A stretch of 64,000 nucleotides of DNA, taken from the NCBI GenBank assembly GCA_039707465.1, contig CM077648.1, positions 75,203,119-75,267,118 of the forward strand, in the 5' to 3' direction. The DNA comes from Rhabdophis nuchalis (taxonomy: Eukaryota > Chordata > Lepidosauria > Squamata > Natricidae). Every line of letters begins with the position of its first letter. Positions within the stretch are counted from its first letter, which is position 1. Of the stretch, positions 11,346-21,495 are shown in pieces. Both the position numbers and the translations under genes were made by a program. The notes under the pieces are model-generated. The model was not told the origin of the DNA, ran no database searches, and saw only the letters and a program-made list of their open reading frames with translations.

Positions 11346-11482
11346 ACATTTAATACAATAATACAATAGCAGAGTTAGAAGGGACCTTGTAGGTCTTCTA
11401 GTCCAACCCCCTGCGTGGGCAGGAACCTTATACCATTTCAGACAAATGGCTATCTAACATCTTCTTAAAGACTTCCAAGACT
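11346..11482 (-). mobile_element. CR1-type LINE 3' end
   Basis: The + strand reads AGAGTTAGAAGGGACCTTG..GTCTTCTAGTCCAACCCCCTGC, the reverse complement of the well-known CR1 3' end, followed (in LINE sense) by the TATTGTATTATTG-like tail. Confidence 0.8.
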
Positions 11483-11620
11483 TTGATTATAACTATATTT
11501 GAATGATGTGTGGATCTGCTTACTTTATGGGATGTAGCTGTCACTAGGCTGCTCAAAGATCAAGTATAGTCCTTAACTTGGTTAGCCATCCATTGCAGAT
11601 AATACCTTTTCCCTTTAAGG

Positions 11621-11755
11621 CAGGGGTCTCCAACCTTTGCAACTTTAAGTCTGAAGGACTTCAGCTCCCAGACTTCTCCAGCCAGCTTTGCTGGCTGGAG
11701 AAGTCTGGGAGCTGAAGTCCTTCAGACTTAAAGTTGCAAAGGTTGGAGACCCCTG
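11621..11755. mobile_element. Palindromic hAT MITE, TCTCCAACC subfamily
   Basis: Perfect TSD CTTTAAGG at 11,613-11,620 and 11,756-11,763; arms nearly perfect inverted repeats. Confidence 0.93.
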
Positions 11756-11763
11756 CTTTAAGG

Positions 11764-13263
11764 CATCAACTTGATTGTAGTGATAGTTTTGTATTGCTTT
11801 GCATAAAGAAGCTCTCCATTTTGCAGCCTGAAGAATTTTGGCTTTTGGGTTGGCATTTATCTGTTTCTTTGTTATGTGGGAGTGGGTTTATATACATTTA
11901 TAATCCAAAAGGAGTGCTTTACGATTTGGACTGGATTCAAACCTGAATATTTTTCTTCCGCAGATGTAAGCGGGCTGATCAAACTGCTAATTTATTAATC
12001 TAGCATTGGCCTTTATGAAATTACATGGACTTTTAAAAATCAGCTTATATCCCTTTAATTATTCATCCTTATGTTAGAAGTCTGTTGGTGCAGATGCAAT
12101 GTTCCTTTACCCAACAAATAAAATTATTGCAACAACAACCTTTGCTCTTATTCTTGCTATAATTCACAATTGGAGAAAAAAAATGCTCTTGGTATTTAGA
12201 AATGTTTACTATGTCTCTTAACTCAGAGAACAGGCTACATTTGCTTTTTTAATATCATTTTCTTAAAATACTTTTATTAAAATTTGCAAATACAAAGATT
12301 ATTTATTCCATCTAGTTTAACTTTTCAAAATCAACATTCTAGTCCCATTTTTGCTGTTTTCCAAAAATTAAAGCTTCACTTGTTCATCTTTAAACTTATT
12401 CAGAGCTTCTTTCAACCAGGATGGAAAGAAAATCCCCAGTCTAATACAAATTGTCTTTTGGAAGGTGCTACAATCCAAAGAAATCAGTAATAAGTAGCTT
12501 CCTAAAGCAATTAAGAGACAAAATAAGCAACTGCAAAGTCTCTTTAAAAAGCACTGAGCATAGCTTAGGCGAGAATGTGCTTCTTAAATTGCTAATAATT
12601 AAAATGGAATAACAACATCATTGTTCTCATTACACCAATTCAGAACCTGATGGCTACTGTGGCTACACGTTTCTTTGAATTTTGGAGTCTCAGAAAGAGG
12701 AAATTGCTCTTACCCCAATGACCAGTAGAACCATAAAGAAATTTCATACAGCAAAGCGCTGTAGATATATTGATGCTTCTGGGAGAAATTCCTGAACCAG
12801 CAGTATAGCTATTTGAAGAAAATGCTTAACACTTGTGATTTCTTGCACTCCATTTGGGATTTATGTACCCACCGAGGTGGCTGCATGCCTGAGGGCATCC
12901 CTAACTGAATTCCCAGCTTCAAGTATCAGATAGAATCAAGTAGCACATCTGTTCCCCAGCCTCACAGTTTCAGTTCGTACTAGTTTTAGAAACGGCAAAT
13001 AAAAAACACTGCATAGAGCTGGAAAGTCTCCAAACTACCTGTTGCCACTCACAATAAAACATTGTCAGCTAAATGGAACAACACTTTATGGTAGCTTCCA
13101 TTGTTTGCAAGAAAGCAGTCAAATCCATATGGATAATAAAGTCTCCCTAGAAAGCCACAAGATCTTGTTATGCACTCTTCTGCAAAAGATCCTGTTGCTA
13201 TAACACCTTGGATCATATGCAGCTTTCATAGTACTTTGTTAAATTTATGCTGGCAAGCAGAAA
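11764..13263. other. Intergenic, nothing recognised
   Basis: About 1.5 kb of AT-rich DNA with no supported gene or repeat. Confidence 0.5.
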
Positions 13264-14060
13264 CACCCAGCATAGTATAATGGTTAAGGTGCTGCACTAG
13301 AAAGTGTCCCAGCTTCTAGTCCTCCCTTAAATATTTATTTATTTTTATTTATTTATTTAAATTTATATCCCGCCCTTCTCCACAAAGGACCCAGGGCGGC
13401 GCACAGGAAATTTAAAAGACATACAAAATACAATAAATATAATTTAAAAAACTATTAAATACCTATCCTGCGCTAAAACCAAAATTTAAAAACCCAATTT
13501 AAAACTAACTAAAAGTCCCCATGGGAGGTTAGGCTAGGCCGGCTTGTTGAAACAAATATGTCTTAAGACATTGGCGGAAGAGGCGGAGGTCGGTGATGGT
13601 ACGTAATTCAGGGGGTAGGTCATTCCAGAGGGCTGGACCCGCCACAGAGAAGGCTCTTCCCCTGGGTGTCACCAGTCGGCATTGTCCGGCCGATGGCACC
13701 CTGAGAAGGCCCTCTCTGTGGGAGCGTATCGGTCTAAGGGATGTACGGGGCAGGAGGCGGTCTCGCATATAACTAGGCCCCGAGCCATGGAGCGCTTTAA
13801 AGATAGTTGTCAAAACCTTGAAGCGCACTCGAAAGGCCCAGAAGCCAATGCAGCTCGCGCAGGATCGGTGTTATGTGGGAGCATCTAGTGGCTCCCATAA
13901 TCACCTGTGCGGCTGCATTTTGGACTAGCTGTAGCTTTCGAGTGCACCTCAAGGGAAGCCCCATGTAGAGAGCATTACAGTAGTCGAGTCGGGGCGACTC
14001 GAAACCAATTGCATGACCTTAGGCCACTCATTCTCTTTTTGCCAAAATCAGCATTAGGTT
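13264..14060 (+). mobile_element. tRNA SINE split by an L2 insertion
   Basis: The SINE head (AGCATAGTATAATGGTTAAG .. CAGCTTCTAGTCCTCCCTT) at 13,264-13,327 is continued at about 14,004-14,060 (ACCTTAGGCCACTCATTCTC). The 676-bp L2 fragment between them landed inside it, so the SINE is the older insertion. Confidence 0.5.
13328..14003 (-). mobile_element. L2-like LINE, 5'-truncated
   Basis: In - sense: RVRFKVLTTIFKAL.. through LRTITDLRLFRQCLKTYLF and stop near 13,529, then the 3' UTR with CCTTTGTGGAGAAGGGCGGG and a T/A-rich tail at 13,328-13,370. Frame almost open over 99 residues. Confidence 0.85.
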
Positions 14061-14082
14061 GGGTCATAAGAGTAAAAGTCAT

Positions 14083-14470
14083 AAGAGTAAAAGTAAAGGA
14101 GTCCTTGTGGGTTTTACCCTGCTAGTCATAGCTAACATTAGAAGGCAGTACTCATCTCTGTTTCTAGACCATTGAGCCAGCACTATCCAAAGACGTTTCC
14201 ATGGTCATGTGGCCAGCATGACATCATCCCAGTGTGGAGCATGTGGTGAAACATGGAGCATTGTTACCTTCCCATCAATTTTTATCTATCTACTTACCTA
14301 TTTATCTACTTGCATCTACATGCTTTCAAACTGCTAGGGTGGCAGGAGCCGAGCCAAGTGTGTGGAATTCGCTCCATCACACTGGGGTAGAGTTTGAATT
14401 GCCAAGGTATATAGATCTTCTCTGGTGTCTTTGAAGCTGCTGAGACATCAAGCCTCTGCTGTGTCATAAG
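14083..14470 (-). mobile_element. Lizard SINE2-like element, minus strand
   Basis: CATGGTCATGTGGCCAGCATG, TTACCTTCCCATCAA, TGCTTTCAAACTGCTAGG and GGTGGCAGGAGCCGAGCC in this order are the reverse complement of a tRNA-derived SINE I know from Anolis and other squamates. The family name is from memory. Confidence 0.6.
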
Positions 14471-14489
14471 CTGGCTGAAAACAATATTT

Positions 14490-15078
14490 TTTTAAATTTA
14501 TTTATATCAAATTTATACCCCACCCCTCATCCTAAAAAAGGACCCAGGGTGGCGCACAGGCAATATTAAAACAATACATATATACAAAAATAAATTATTT
14601 TAAAAACTATTAAATTATGACCCTGTGCTAAACAATTATAAAACCCTCTAATTAAAATTTATAGTAGTAAAAGTCAGAATCGGAAAGTTATGCTAGGCCG
14701 GCTTGTTGAAATAGGAGCGTTTTGAGACGCTGGCGGAAAAGGCGGAAGTCCGAGATGCTGCGTAGTTCAGGGGGCAGGTCATTCCAGAGGGTGGGGCCCA
14801 CCACAGAGAAGGCCCTTCCCCTGGGTGTCGCCAACCAGCATTGCCCAGCCGACGGTACCCGGAGAAGGCCCTCTCTATGGGAGCGGATCGGTCGAAGGGA
14901 TGTATGGGGCAGGAGGCGGTCTCATATGTAGCTAGGCCCTGAGCCATGGAGTTCTTTGAAGATGGCCGTCAGCACCTTGAAGCGCACCCGAAAGGCCACA
15001 GGTAGCCAGTGCAGTTCGCGCAGGAGAGGTGTTATGTGGGATTGCCTTGAGGCTCCCATAATAACCCGCGCGGCCAGG
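14490..15078 (-). mobile_element. L2-like LINE, 5'-truncated
   Basis: Same C-terminal reverse-transcriptase end as the copy 500 bp to the left, with the tail at 14,490-14,560 and the 5' break near 15,078 (CCGCGCGGCC). The coding part is mostly open in one frame from 14,947 to 14,693. Confidence 0.85.
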
Positions 15079-15080
15079 TG

Positions 15081-15513
15081 ATTATTTTACATCATGTATT
15101 GGTAAACTTTGTTATAAGAAGTAGGCAAGGCAGTGGAAAACAAGTGAATCCCAGTGATTCACTTCAGGGCAAATGACACCTGATTATTGTTATTATTGTA
15201 GCTATTATTAGTGAATTCGTAGTCTGATTTTTCCATGAGATGCAAGGAAATTTTATCACTCAAACAATTCTGTTGGGCTGAGAGAAACAGTAACTAGCCA
15301 AAATCATTTGTGGGGATCTTCCTGGAAATTATCTTTTAAACCACTGGGTATACTGGCTGTCAGCTGGACCAGATTTTACCACATAGCCAAGGTCCTGTTT
15401 TTGATATGTAAAGAGCTATATGTCAAAGCAGTTCCCATTTTCAAGATTATCTCCTGGACATTTGGTTGTATGCTCACATGACTACATGGGAAATGGTTTG
15501 AACTATATTGTGA
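15081..15513. other. Intergenic, nothing recognised
   Basis: No supported feature. Confidence 0.5.
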
Positions 15514-15521
15514 CCCTATGT

Positions 15522-15657
15522 CAGGGGTGGGCAAACTTTGCAACTTGAAGTCTGAAGGACTTCAGCTCCCAGAAATTCTCCAGCCAGCAAAGCTGGCTGG
15601 AGAAGTCTGGGAGCTGAAGTCCTTCAGACTTCAAGTTGCAAAGTTTGCCCACCCCTG
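15522..15657. mobile_element. Palindromic hAT MITE, TGGGCAAACTTTGC subfamily
   Basis: Perfect TSD CCCTATGT at 15,514-15,521 and 15,658-15,665; both arms read AACTTGAAGTCTGAAGG, a private variant found in both arms, so the arms are being homogenised or are young. Confidence 0.93.
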
Positions 15658-15884
15658 CCCTATGTTTTCTTGCTTCTTTCTATTTTCTTTTTTTTAAGGT
15701 ATTTTATTTTATTTTCGATTTTCAAAATATATAACAACATATATACTGTTACATAGCCAACATCATATTGTATTATTAAATGTTTACATCATTTCATTTT
15801 ACCATCATTTCATTTTACCATCAACTCCCAGAAACCTCCCAGAGGGCTCTTCTGCTCTCCATACACCATATTTGTGCCCTATCC

Positions 15885-16090
15885 ATCATTTTCTTCCCCG
15901 TCTCTCCTCCTCCTCCTCCCTACCTCCTTTCTTCCCTCTGACGCCCTTCCCTTCTCTACTTCCCCTTCCTCTCTCCTTCTCCTCTCTCCCCTTTCCACTC
16001 CTCCTTTCTCTCCTCCTCTTCCCCCTCCTTTCCCTCTCTTCTTCCCTTACCTCTCTCCTCTACTCCACACTCTTCATCTCATTTACTTGG
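15885..16090. repeat. Polypyrimidine tract (CT-rich)
   Basis: About 200 bases of C and T on the + strand; polypurine in the sense of the L1-like element that contains it. The long leucine/serine/proline frames across it are artefacts of composition. Confidence 0.9.
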
Positions 16091-16627
16091 TGTATTTCAG
16101 CCTCTGAGCCAGCTCTGTTTTGTGTTGATGGTATTTATAATTTCAGCTTCAAGGTTTATCGCTTAATTTTCATATCGATTATTACAATTCTTATATCTCA
16201 ACCCCAAATCTTGCTAGTTGTTTTAATACCCTTTTAAGTAAAGCCTAATTGTATGATGACGTTCTATTTATAAAACCAAACAAAAAAGAACCAAAAACAA
16301 TATAGATAAATTTAAATAAATTTAAATATAAGAAGACCTAATCAGGTATCCATAAATTCTGTGCCCTTCAGGAATAGTTATTCACGGGTAGTCTCATTTT
16401 ATTAATTTTAAATCTAACAATTTATCCTGTGATTCAATATCAATATCCACAAGTCTTATCAAGTATTCTAGCCTCAATCTATTTTTTCTTTAATAATATC
16501 TTTAAATCCTATTTACTATTAATATCCCTTATTTAATCACATCATATCTCTATAGATTCCATATAATTATCTAAAATTTTATGTAACTGTTAATTGATTG
16601 ATCATTTACCAAGAGTGATAGTATTCT

Positions 16628-16862
16628 ATAACCATCTTAATAGCATAATTCCCCCATCTATAGATAAGCAAATATATATCATTCACTAACACATAATCTT
16701 TCTATAACCATCTAAATAGCATAATTCCCCATCTATAGATAAGCAAATATATATCATTCACTAACACATCATCTTTCTATAACCATCTAAATAGCCCAAT
16801 TCCCCATCTATAGATAAACTAATATATATCACTATCAAAAACATAATCTTATTATAAGCATC
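16628..16862. repeat. Three-copy minisatellite, about 76-bp period
   Basis: The block CATCTATAGATAAGCAAATA .. TTTCTATAACCATC recurs three times within the L1-like element; the third unit is more diverged. Confidence 0.8.
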
Positions 16863-16957
16863 TATAGTTATTATTAACAATCAATTAATTAACAATCCTT
16901 GATAGTTATTTAAACTCAGCCTAATTATTACTCATCAAGGGATAAAAGCTCCTCTTT

Positions 16958-17449
16958 TCAGCCGTTGTCTCTCCAAGGATGAATTAAATTTGCCTCTTTT
17001 AAAGTCCACATTCTCCATCTACTTTTTTTCCTCTTCCCAAGTTCTTTATAAACTTCCATTGGCACATTGTGGTCCAGTATAGCTGTACAATCATAGTGCT
17101 GAACAATTCTTTTCCTCAAATTTGATTTATTTTCAAATATCAAATCTATCTCTGATGTGATTTCCTCTTTCTTTTGTTCTCTTTTTCCTTCCTCTTGCCA
17201 GTCAGGTTGAGATTCAACTTTCTGATGCGGTCTTGATATTATCTCCTCTCCTGGATTTTCTCCTTCTTCCTGAGTTAAATCCAGTCCACAAACAACATTG
17301 TTTCCCTTTTCTTCTTTAATTTCTCTAATCTGTTTAACTTCTTCACTTGGTGTAATATCGAATATTACATGAAATTTTTTCAATTCCCTCAAGATTTCAG
17401 CCAGAAGCTCCTGATTTTCTGCAGTGTATATATCTATGTGCGTAGACAT
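16958..17449 (-). CDS. Putative ORF of the L1-like element, function unknown
   Basis: A 163-residue open frame, charged and lysine/glutamate-rich in its middle (KEEKGN.., EEGKREQKKEE), with a start MSTHIDIYTAENQELL. It has no zinc knuckle, no reverse-transcriptase motif and no clear RNA-binding fold that I can see. Its place behind the 5' UTR of an L1-like insertion suggests a remnant of ORF1 or a fused ORF1/ORF2 piece, but the residues do not prove that. It ends WRDNG with a stop at 16,958-16,960. It could also be a chance frame. Confidence 0.35.
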   Translation of the reverse strand: MSTHIDIYTAENQELLAEILRELKKFHVIFDITPSEEVKQIREIKEEKGNNVVCGLDLTQEEGENPGEEIISRPHQKVESQPDWQEEGKREQKKEEITSEIDLIFENKSNLRKRIVQHYDCTAILDHNVPMEVYKELGKRKKSRWRMWTLKEANLIHPWRDNG

Positions 17450-18316
17450 TTTGGCGAATCCACAAGATAGGAAAAAGTAGCTCCAATTACCTTGTTAACA
17501 GTTAGCTTATCTCTATTAATTCGTTTTTACACAATGTTTCCAGTAAATCTGTTCATATATGTCCACCCACTGGTTTTCTGAGAGCAACACGATGTAACTA
17601 ATAGTTTAAATAGTTTGAAAGTGTTTCAGTCCTTTTTGTTGGAAGGAGAACAGAAACAAAAAGAAATAAAGATATGGTCCTTATTTAAGTTTAAAAATGC
17701 GCAATAGAGTGTCCAAATAATTATAGAATTGTAGAAGTGCTCCAAGTTTCAAAGTTTTGAGTAAAATGAATTAAAAAGACAGAAAAAAAGAATTAGAAAA
17801 GTCAGTCATAATCCAATCCCTTTCAGCGCAAACGGAAGTGGCTATTTCTTTGTTGCAGTTCAATCGGCCATTTCAAAGCATTCTGTGAACCAGAGAAATC
17901 TCACAATTCAATTTAAGTTCGCAGCTTATCTTTAAATTCAAAGTTTTGGTAAAAAAAAAAGGTTTCTTAGCAAAGTGTTTCAGAAACAAAAACAAAATAC
18001 CTTCCCGATGTTTCCCAGCAAATCCTTTCCTTTCTTTTTCAGAGATTCTCCTTTGCCTTTGGTCCGCCCTCCAGAAAAGGGGGGGGGGGATGCGATTCGT
18101 CTCCCTTCAGAGATTTTGCTTCATGTCGGGCAGGGATCTTGCGTGGTCCCTGCACCCAGCGAAGATTTATCTCCTAATCACCACCTCTCCGAGGTGGCTT
18201 AGATTCCCTATGGAATCACGGGGGAGGCGAATTCCAGCCGGGTCCCTGGAGTTTAGGGAGCCCGGTTGTGTCGGCGCGGGAGGCTCCGCCTTCTTCCCCA
18301 CTTCTTTCTATTTTCT

Positions 18317-19996
18317 GAGGAACAAGAAGGGTAGGAAACACAGCAGTAGCAACAGTAATAGATAAACAAATAAAATGAGCAGGCTGAAGAAATGTTGTAG
18401 TCTTCAGCTCTATATTTCTTGATGACATTAGTAGCCACTTAAGAGCAGCAAGTAAGCCTCAGCCAGAGGTTTGTGAATTCCTGCTTAAAAGAAACCTAAT
18501 AATTCTCTTTTGACATTTCATCTAGAAATTGTAGCCCGTCAAAACTTACTTCACTGGATTGGAAAAAATACTGTAAGAGACATGACAAATCCACTTGAAT
18601 TTTCCAGGTAATCAAACACCAAAGGATTTCAAAGATGAAGCAGCCAACAACCACTGTCAAGGACAATAGGAACAAGCACGTGTTCTTTACCATTTCTTCC
18701 CCTTCGTTAGCATTATATGCTAACTATTACTGTATGTCAGGATTTATTCTAAAAGTGCCCACACCCTGCCTTTGTGTTTGTTGAACAAATCAATATCCCA
18801 GAACCCAAAAGTCATTGTTTGTATGATTTAAGGACCAGCTGCTGAATTATAGGCAGCTTCAGATTTCAAATTGCCCTCTGTAAAGGTATAACATTGTTTC
18901 TCTAATAATGGCATATGTAAAAAGATGAAGACATTTTACTACTAAAACCTAGATTATATTACAAAAAAAAATAAAGTATTAAATGTATGTCTCAATGACT
19001 GCTTTTATTTTAGTTTTGTATTATCAGAGGAAACATTAATCCAGACATCAGATTGTCATTTAATTAAGGACCAAGGGGATGCCATTTTGGCTAATGCACA
19101 TTTCCAAAACCATGATATGACAAAAATATGGGTTAGGGTTTGAGGCAAGAAAAGTTTGGAATTCAAAGGATGCATTACTGAAAGCTAGTGGCAAATGGCA
19201 ATTTTCAGTAGCACAGTTTTTTATATTTTCTTTTCTAGGTCAAGCAGTAAAATTGGTGGATTTAGCTTCCAGAATTTTTACACATTTTAAAATCCCCATT
19301 CTAAAGTCCTAAAAATAGTGGCCCCTCTTGTTTGATGTCATCACCTCAACATCTCCTTGGAGCTTCGAAGATTAAAAAAAAATCCACCAAACGGTATCAT
19401 TTGTCCCTATCTATTGCTGTTCCTTAAACCCTATGCTACATAATGTACATTGAGTAGAACTTGACAGTGAGCTGAAGTTTCTATCCAACATAAAGAAAAC
19501 TAGATGTTCTTTTTTGAAGAACACTTACTGTAAGAAATCAGGATAATGGCTGAATCACCACTCCTCACCTGCACAATTGATTGCTGGCCTCTTAGTTCTG
19601 TTATACTCCGTTCAGACCACATGTGAAGATCCATACAGAGCTTCAAAAAACTAGTCAAACTTTATTTGTATTTTCAGGGAAAGAAATAAACAATATTAAC
19701 ATGGCTGGTACATAATCTCACAGTATAATAAATTATGCAGCAACATGAGGACTCAGTATAGTGACTTACAATATCTGTTTAGTTTTCATTAACTAATTAA
19801 AACTAATTATTTAGTAGTCTTCTTAGCTGATTTATTCATTTGGCATAATTAAAGGATTATCAACAGTTATCAAATTGTAGTCTTGGAAATAGGCTACATT
19901 TGTCTAAGGTCTTTCACTTAGCTTTAGTGATCTAACTTTTAGAAATTGTCTTTCTGGCTCAAACTAATTTATTTAGTGCCTAATTTAGAATGGATT
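18317..19996. other. Intergenic, nothing certain
   Basis: No repeat recognised. On the - strand, 18,693-18,496 holds a 65-codon frame with a strong Kozak context and a hydrophobic, signal-like start (CLFLLSLTVVVGCFIF); no homologue is known to me and it may be chance. Confidence 0.4.
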
Positions 19997-20004
19997 CTTT
20001 ACAA

Positions 20005-20076
20005 CAGGGATCTCCAACCTTTGCAACTTTAAGTCTGAAAGACTTCAGCTCCCAGAATTCTCCAGCCAGCAAAGCT
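20005..20076. mobile_element. Half of a palindromic hAT MITE (left arm)
   Basis: Left arm only, CAGGGATCTCCAACCTTTGC to CCAGCCAGCAAAGCT, followed by 26 unrelated bases and a complete MITE. See the finding on composites. Confidence 0.8.
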
Positions 20077-20102
20077 AGAAAATTAGAAAGTGATCTCTAA
20101 AG

Positions 20103-20220
20103 CAGGGGTCTCCAACCTTTGCAACTTTAAGTCTGAAGGACTTCAGCTCCTAGACTTTGCTGGAGAATTCTGGGAGCTGAAGTCCTTCAGACTTAAAGTT
20201 GCAAAGTTTGGAGACCCCTG
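20103..20220. mobile_element. Palindromic hAT MITE, TCTCCAACC subfamily
   Basis: Both arms present with a shortened loop. Flanks CTCTAAAG and CTTTATTT do not match, so it did not insert here alone; the left flank of the half-MITE (CTTTACAA) fits the right flank better (first 5 bases). Confidence 0.85.
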
Positions 20221-20600
20221 CTTTATTTATTTATTATTTATTTTATTTTATTAAATTTATACCCCGCCCTTCTCCTTGTTAGGACCCAGGGCGGCGCACA
20301 GGCATTATTTAAGAACACAAAATACAATAAATATCTATTAAAATGTATTAAATTAATAAACCCGTGCTAAAACCCAATATTAAAACCCTTGCCAATTATA
20401 AATTATTTTCTTAAAAAGTCAGAAATGGGGGCTATCCTAGGCCGGCTTGTTGGAATAAATACGTCTTAAGACGTTGGCGGAAGAGGCGGAGGTCCGAGAT
20501 AGTACGGAGGTCGGGGGGTAGGTCGTTCCAGAGGGCCGGGCCCGCCACAGAGAAGGCCCTTCCCCTGGGTGTCGCCAACCGGCATTGCCCCGTCGACGGG
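20221..20600 (-). mobile_element. L2-like LINE, strongly 5'-truncated
   Basis: Tail and 3' UTR (CCCTTCTCCTTGTTAGGACC) followed by the last about 60 codons of the reverse-transcriptase ORF in - sense. Abuts the MITE without a gap. Confidence 0.85.
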
Positions 20601-20655
20601 CAATGAGAAGAAGTATGAGATATAGACTAGCATTTGTTTTTCTTGAAAGTAGGAA

Positions 20656-20722
20656 ATGGTCCTAATGATAATAATCTTTATTGTCATTGTAATAAGATTG
20701 TAATAAAATTACAATGAGATTG
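20656..20722 (-). mobile_element. LINE 3' tail, CATTGTAA..CAATAAAG type
   Basis: CTTTATTGTCATTGTAAT on the + strand is the reverse complement of the 3' end of the deleted LINE at 39.1-39.9 kb. Confidence 0.55.
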
Positions 20723-21225
20723 GTTAACTTTAATGTATATAAAGGATTGCAACATTTACAGCTATATGAAGTCTAACATAGTATTATTTGGATATATATT
20801 ATTAAAGGATGCACTCTTTGCATTTTCAGAAAAACAACCAACCTCAGAAAAACACCAAGGACCTCTCAAACTTGGAAACACCAGTTGGGAATAATATTAC
20901 CTCCAGCTTTCTGATACACAAGTTGTGCGTTTCTTATTGTGCTTGTTTTCAATTGGGACTTCCATTAAGCATGTGAAAGCTCTCTGTGTGGGGGTATACG
21001 TGAGAGTTTTTCAGGACAGAGACTTTGATGTCAGTTGCTGGAGATCACAGTATATCGTAGGCAGGAAAGACTGCTCAGTTAGCCAGCCAGGTATCTGTTT
21101 TAATGACAGACTTAGTTAATGCAATATGCAGAGACTTAATATTCCCATTGTTGGCCAGAATTTCCCTTTGTTAGAAGTACATTTCTTCTAAGTTTAAGCA
21201 TCGAGGTTATTATCTCAAATCAAAG
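20723..21225. other. Intergenic flank of the Gypsy element
   Basis: Nothing recognised. Bases 21,226-21,230 (GTTTT) are the left target-site duplication of the Gypsy element. Confidence 0.5.
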
Positions 21226-21230
21226 GTTTT

Positions 21231-21483
21231 TGTTAGATTCTCGGCAAGAATAGAGAGTCCAGACCGGTAAGATTATCAGCTCTTTTTATTCGGAACAATG
21301 TAGGCAAGGCATAGTGACTCATTTCAAATCTGCGCGCCTTCTGCTCTACCGCTCCTTTTATGGGGAGCTGGTAGGCAGCCGGCCAATCGCGCGTTAGGTG
21401 GTTCCGGCCACAGCCAACCACGTCCTGTCCAATCAGGACGTGGCTGGCTGCTGCCGGCTTTGAATGTCTGCCAGGATGCAACA
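21231..21483 (-). repeat. 3' LTR of the Gypsy element
   Basis: 253 bp, begins TGTTAGATTC and ends GGATGCAACA on the + strand. In element sense a CCCATAAAAGGAGC box could act as TATA and GAATAAAAAGAGC as the poly(A) signal. Confidence 0.93.
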
Positions 21484-21495
21484 CTCCTTCCCCCC

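Larger units (their letters stand above)
15689..18300 (-). mobile_element. Internally deleted L1-like insertion with 16-bp TSD
   Basis: Flanked by the direct repeat CTTCTTTCTATTTTCT (15,673-15,688 and 18,301-18,316), so its ends are defined: 2,612 bp. In - sense it starts with a GC-rich 5' region (18,300 to about 17,900, with a G9 run at 18,079 on the + strand), carries one 163-codon frame (17,449-16,958), then an AT-rich part with a 3-unit minisatellite, a long polypurine tract (16,090-15,890) and a poly(A) end. The polypurine 3' UTR, poly(A) and long TSD are L1 traits. No reverse transcriptase is present, so it is a non-autonomous derivative, comparable to half-L1 elements. Confidence 0.7.

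Noticed and set aside
15872..16237. Leu/Ser/Pro-rich frames
   Set aside because: Arise from the CT-rich tract of the L1-like element.
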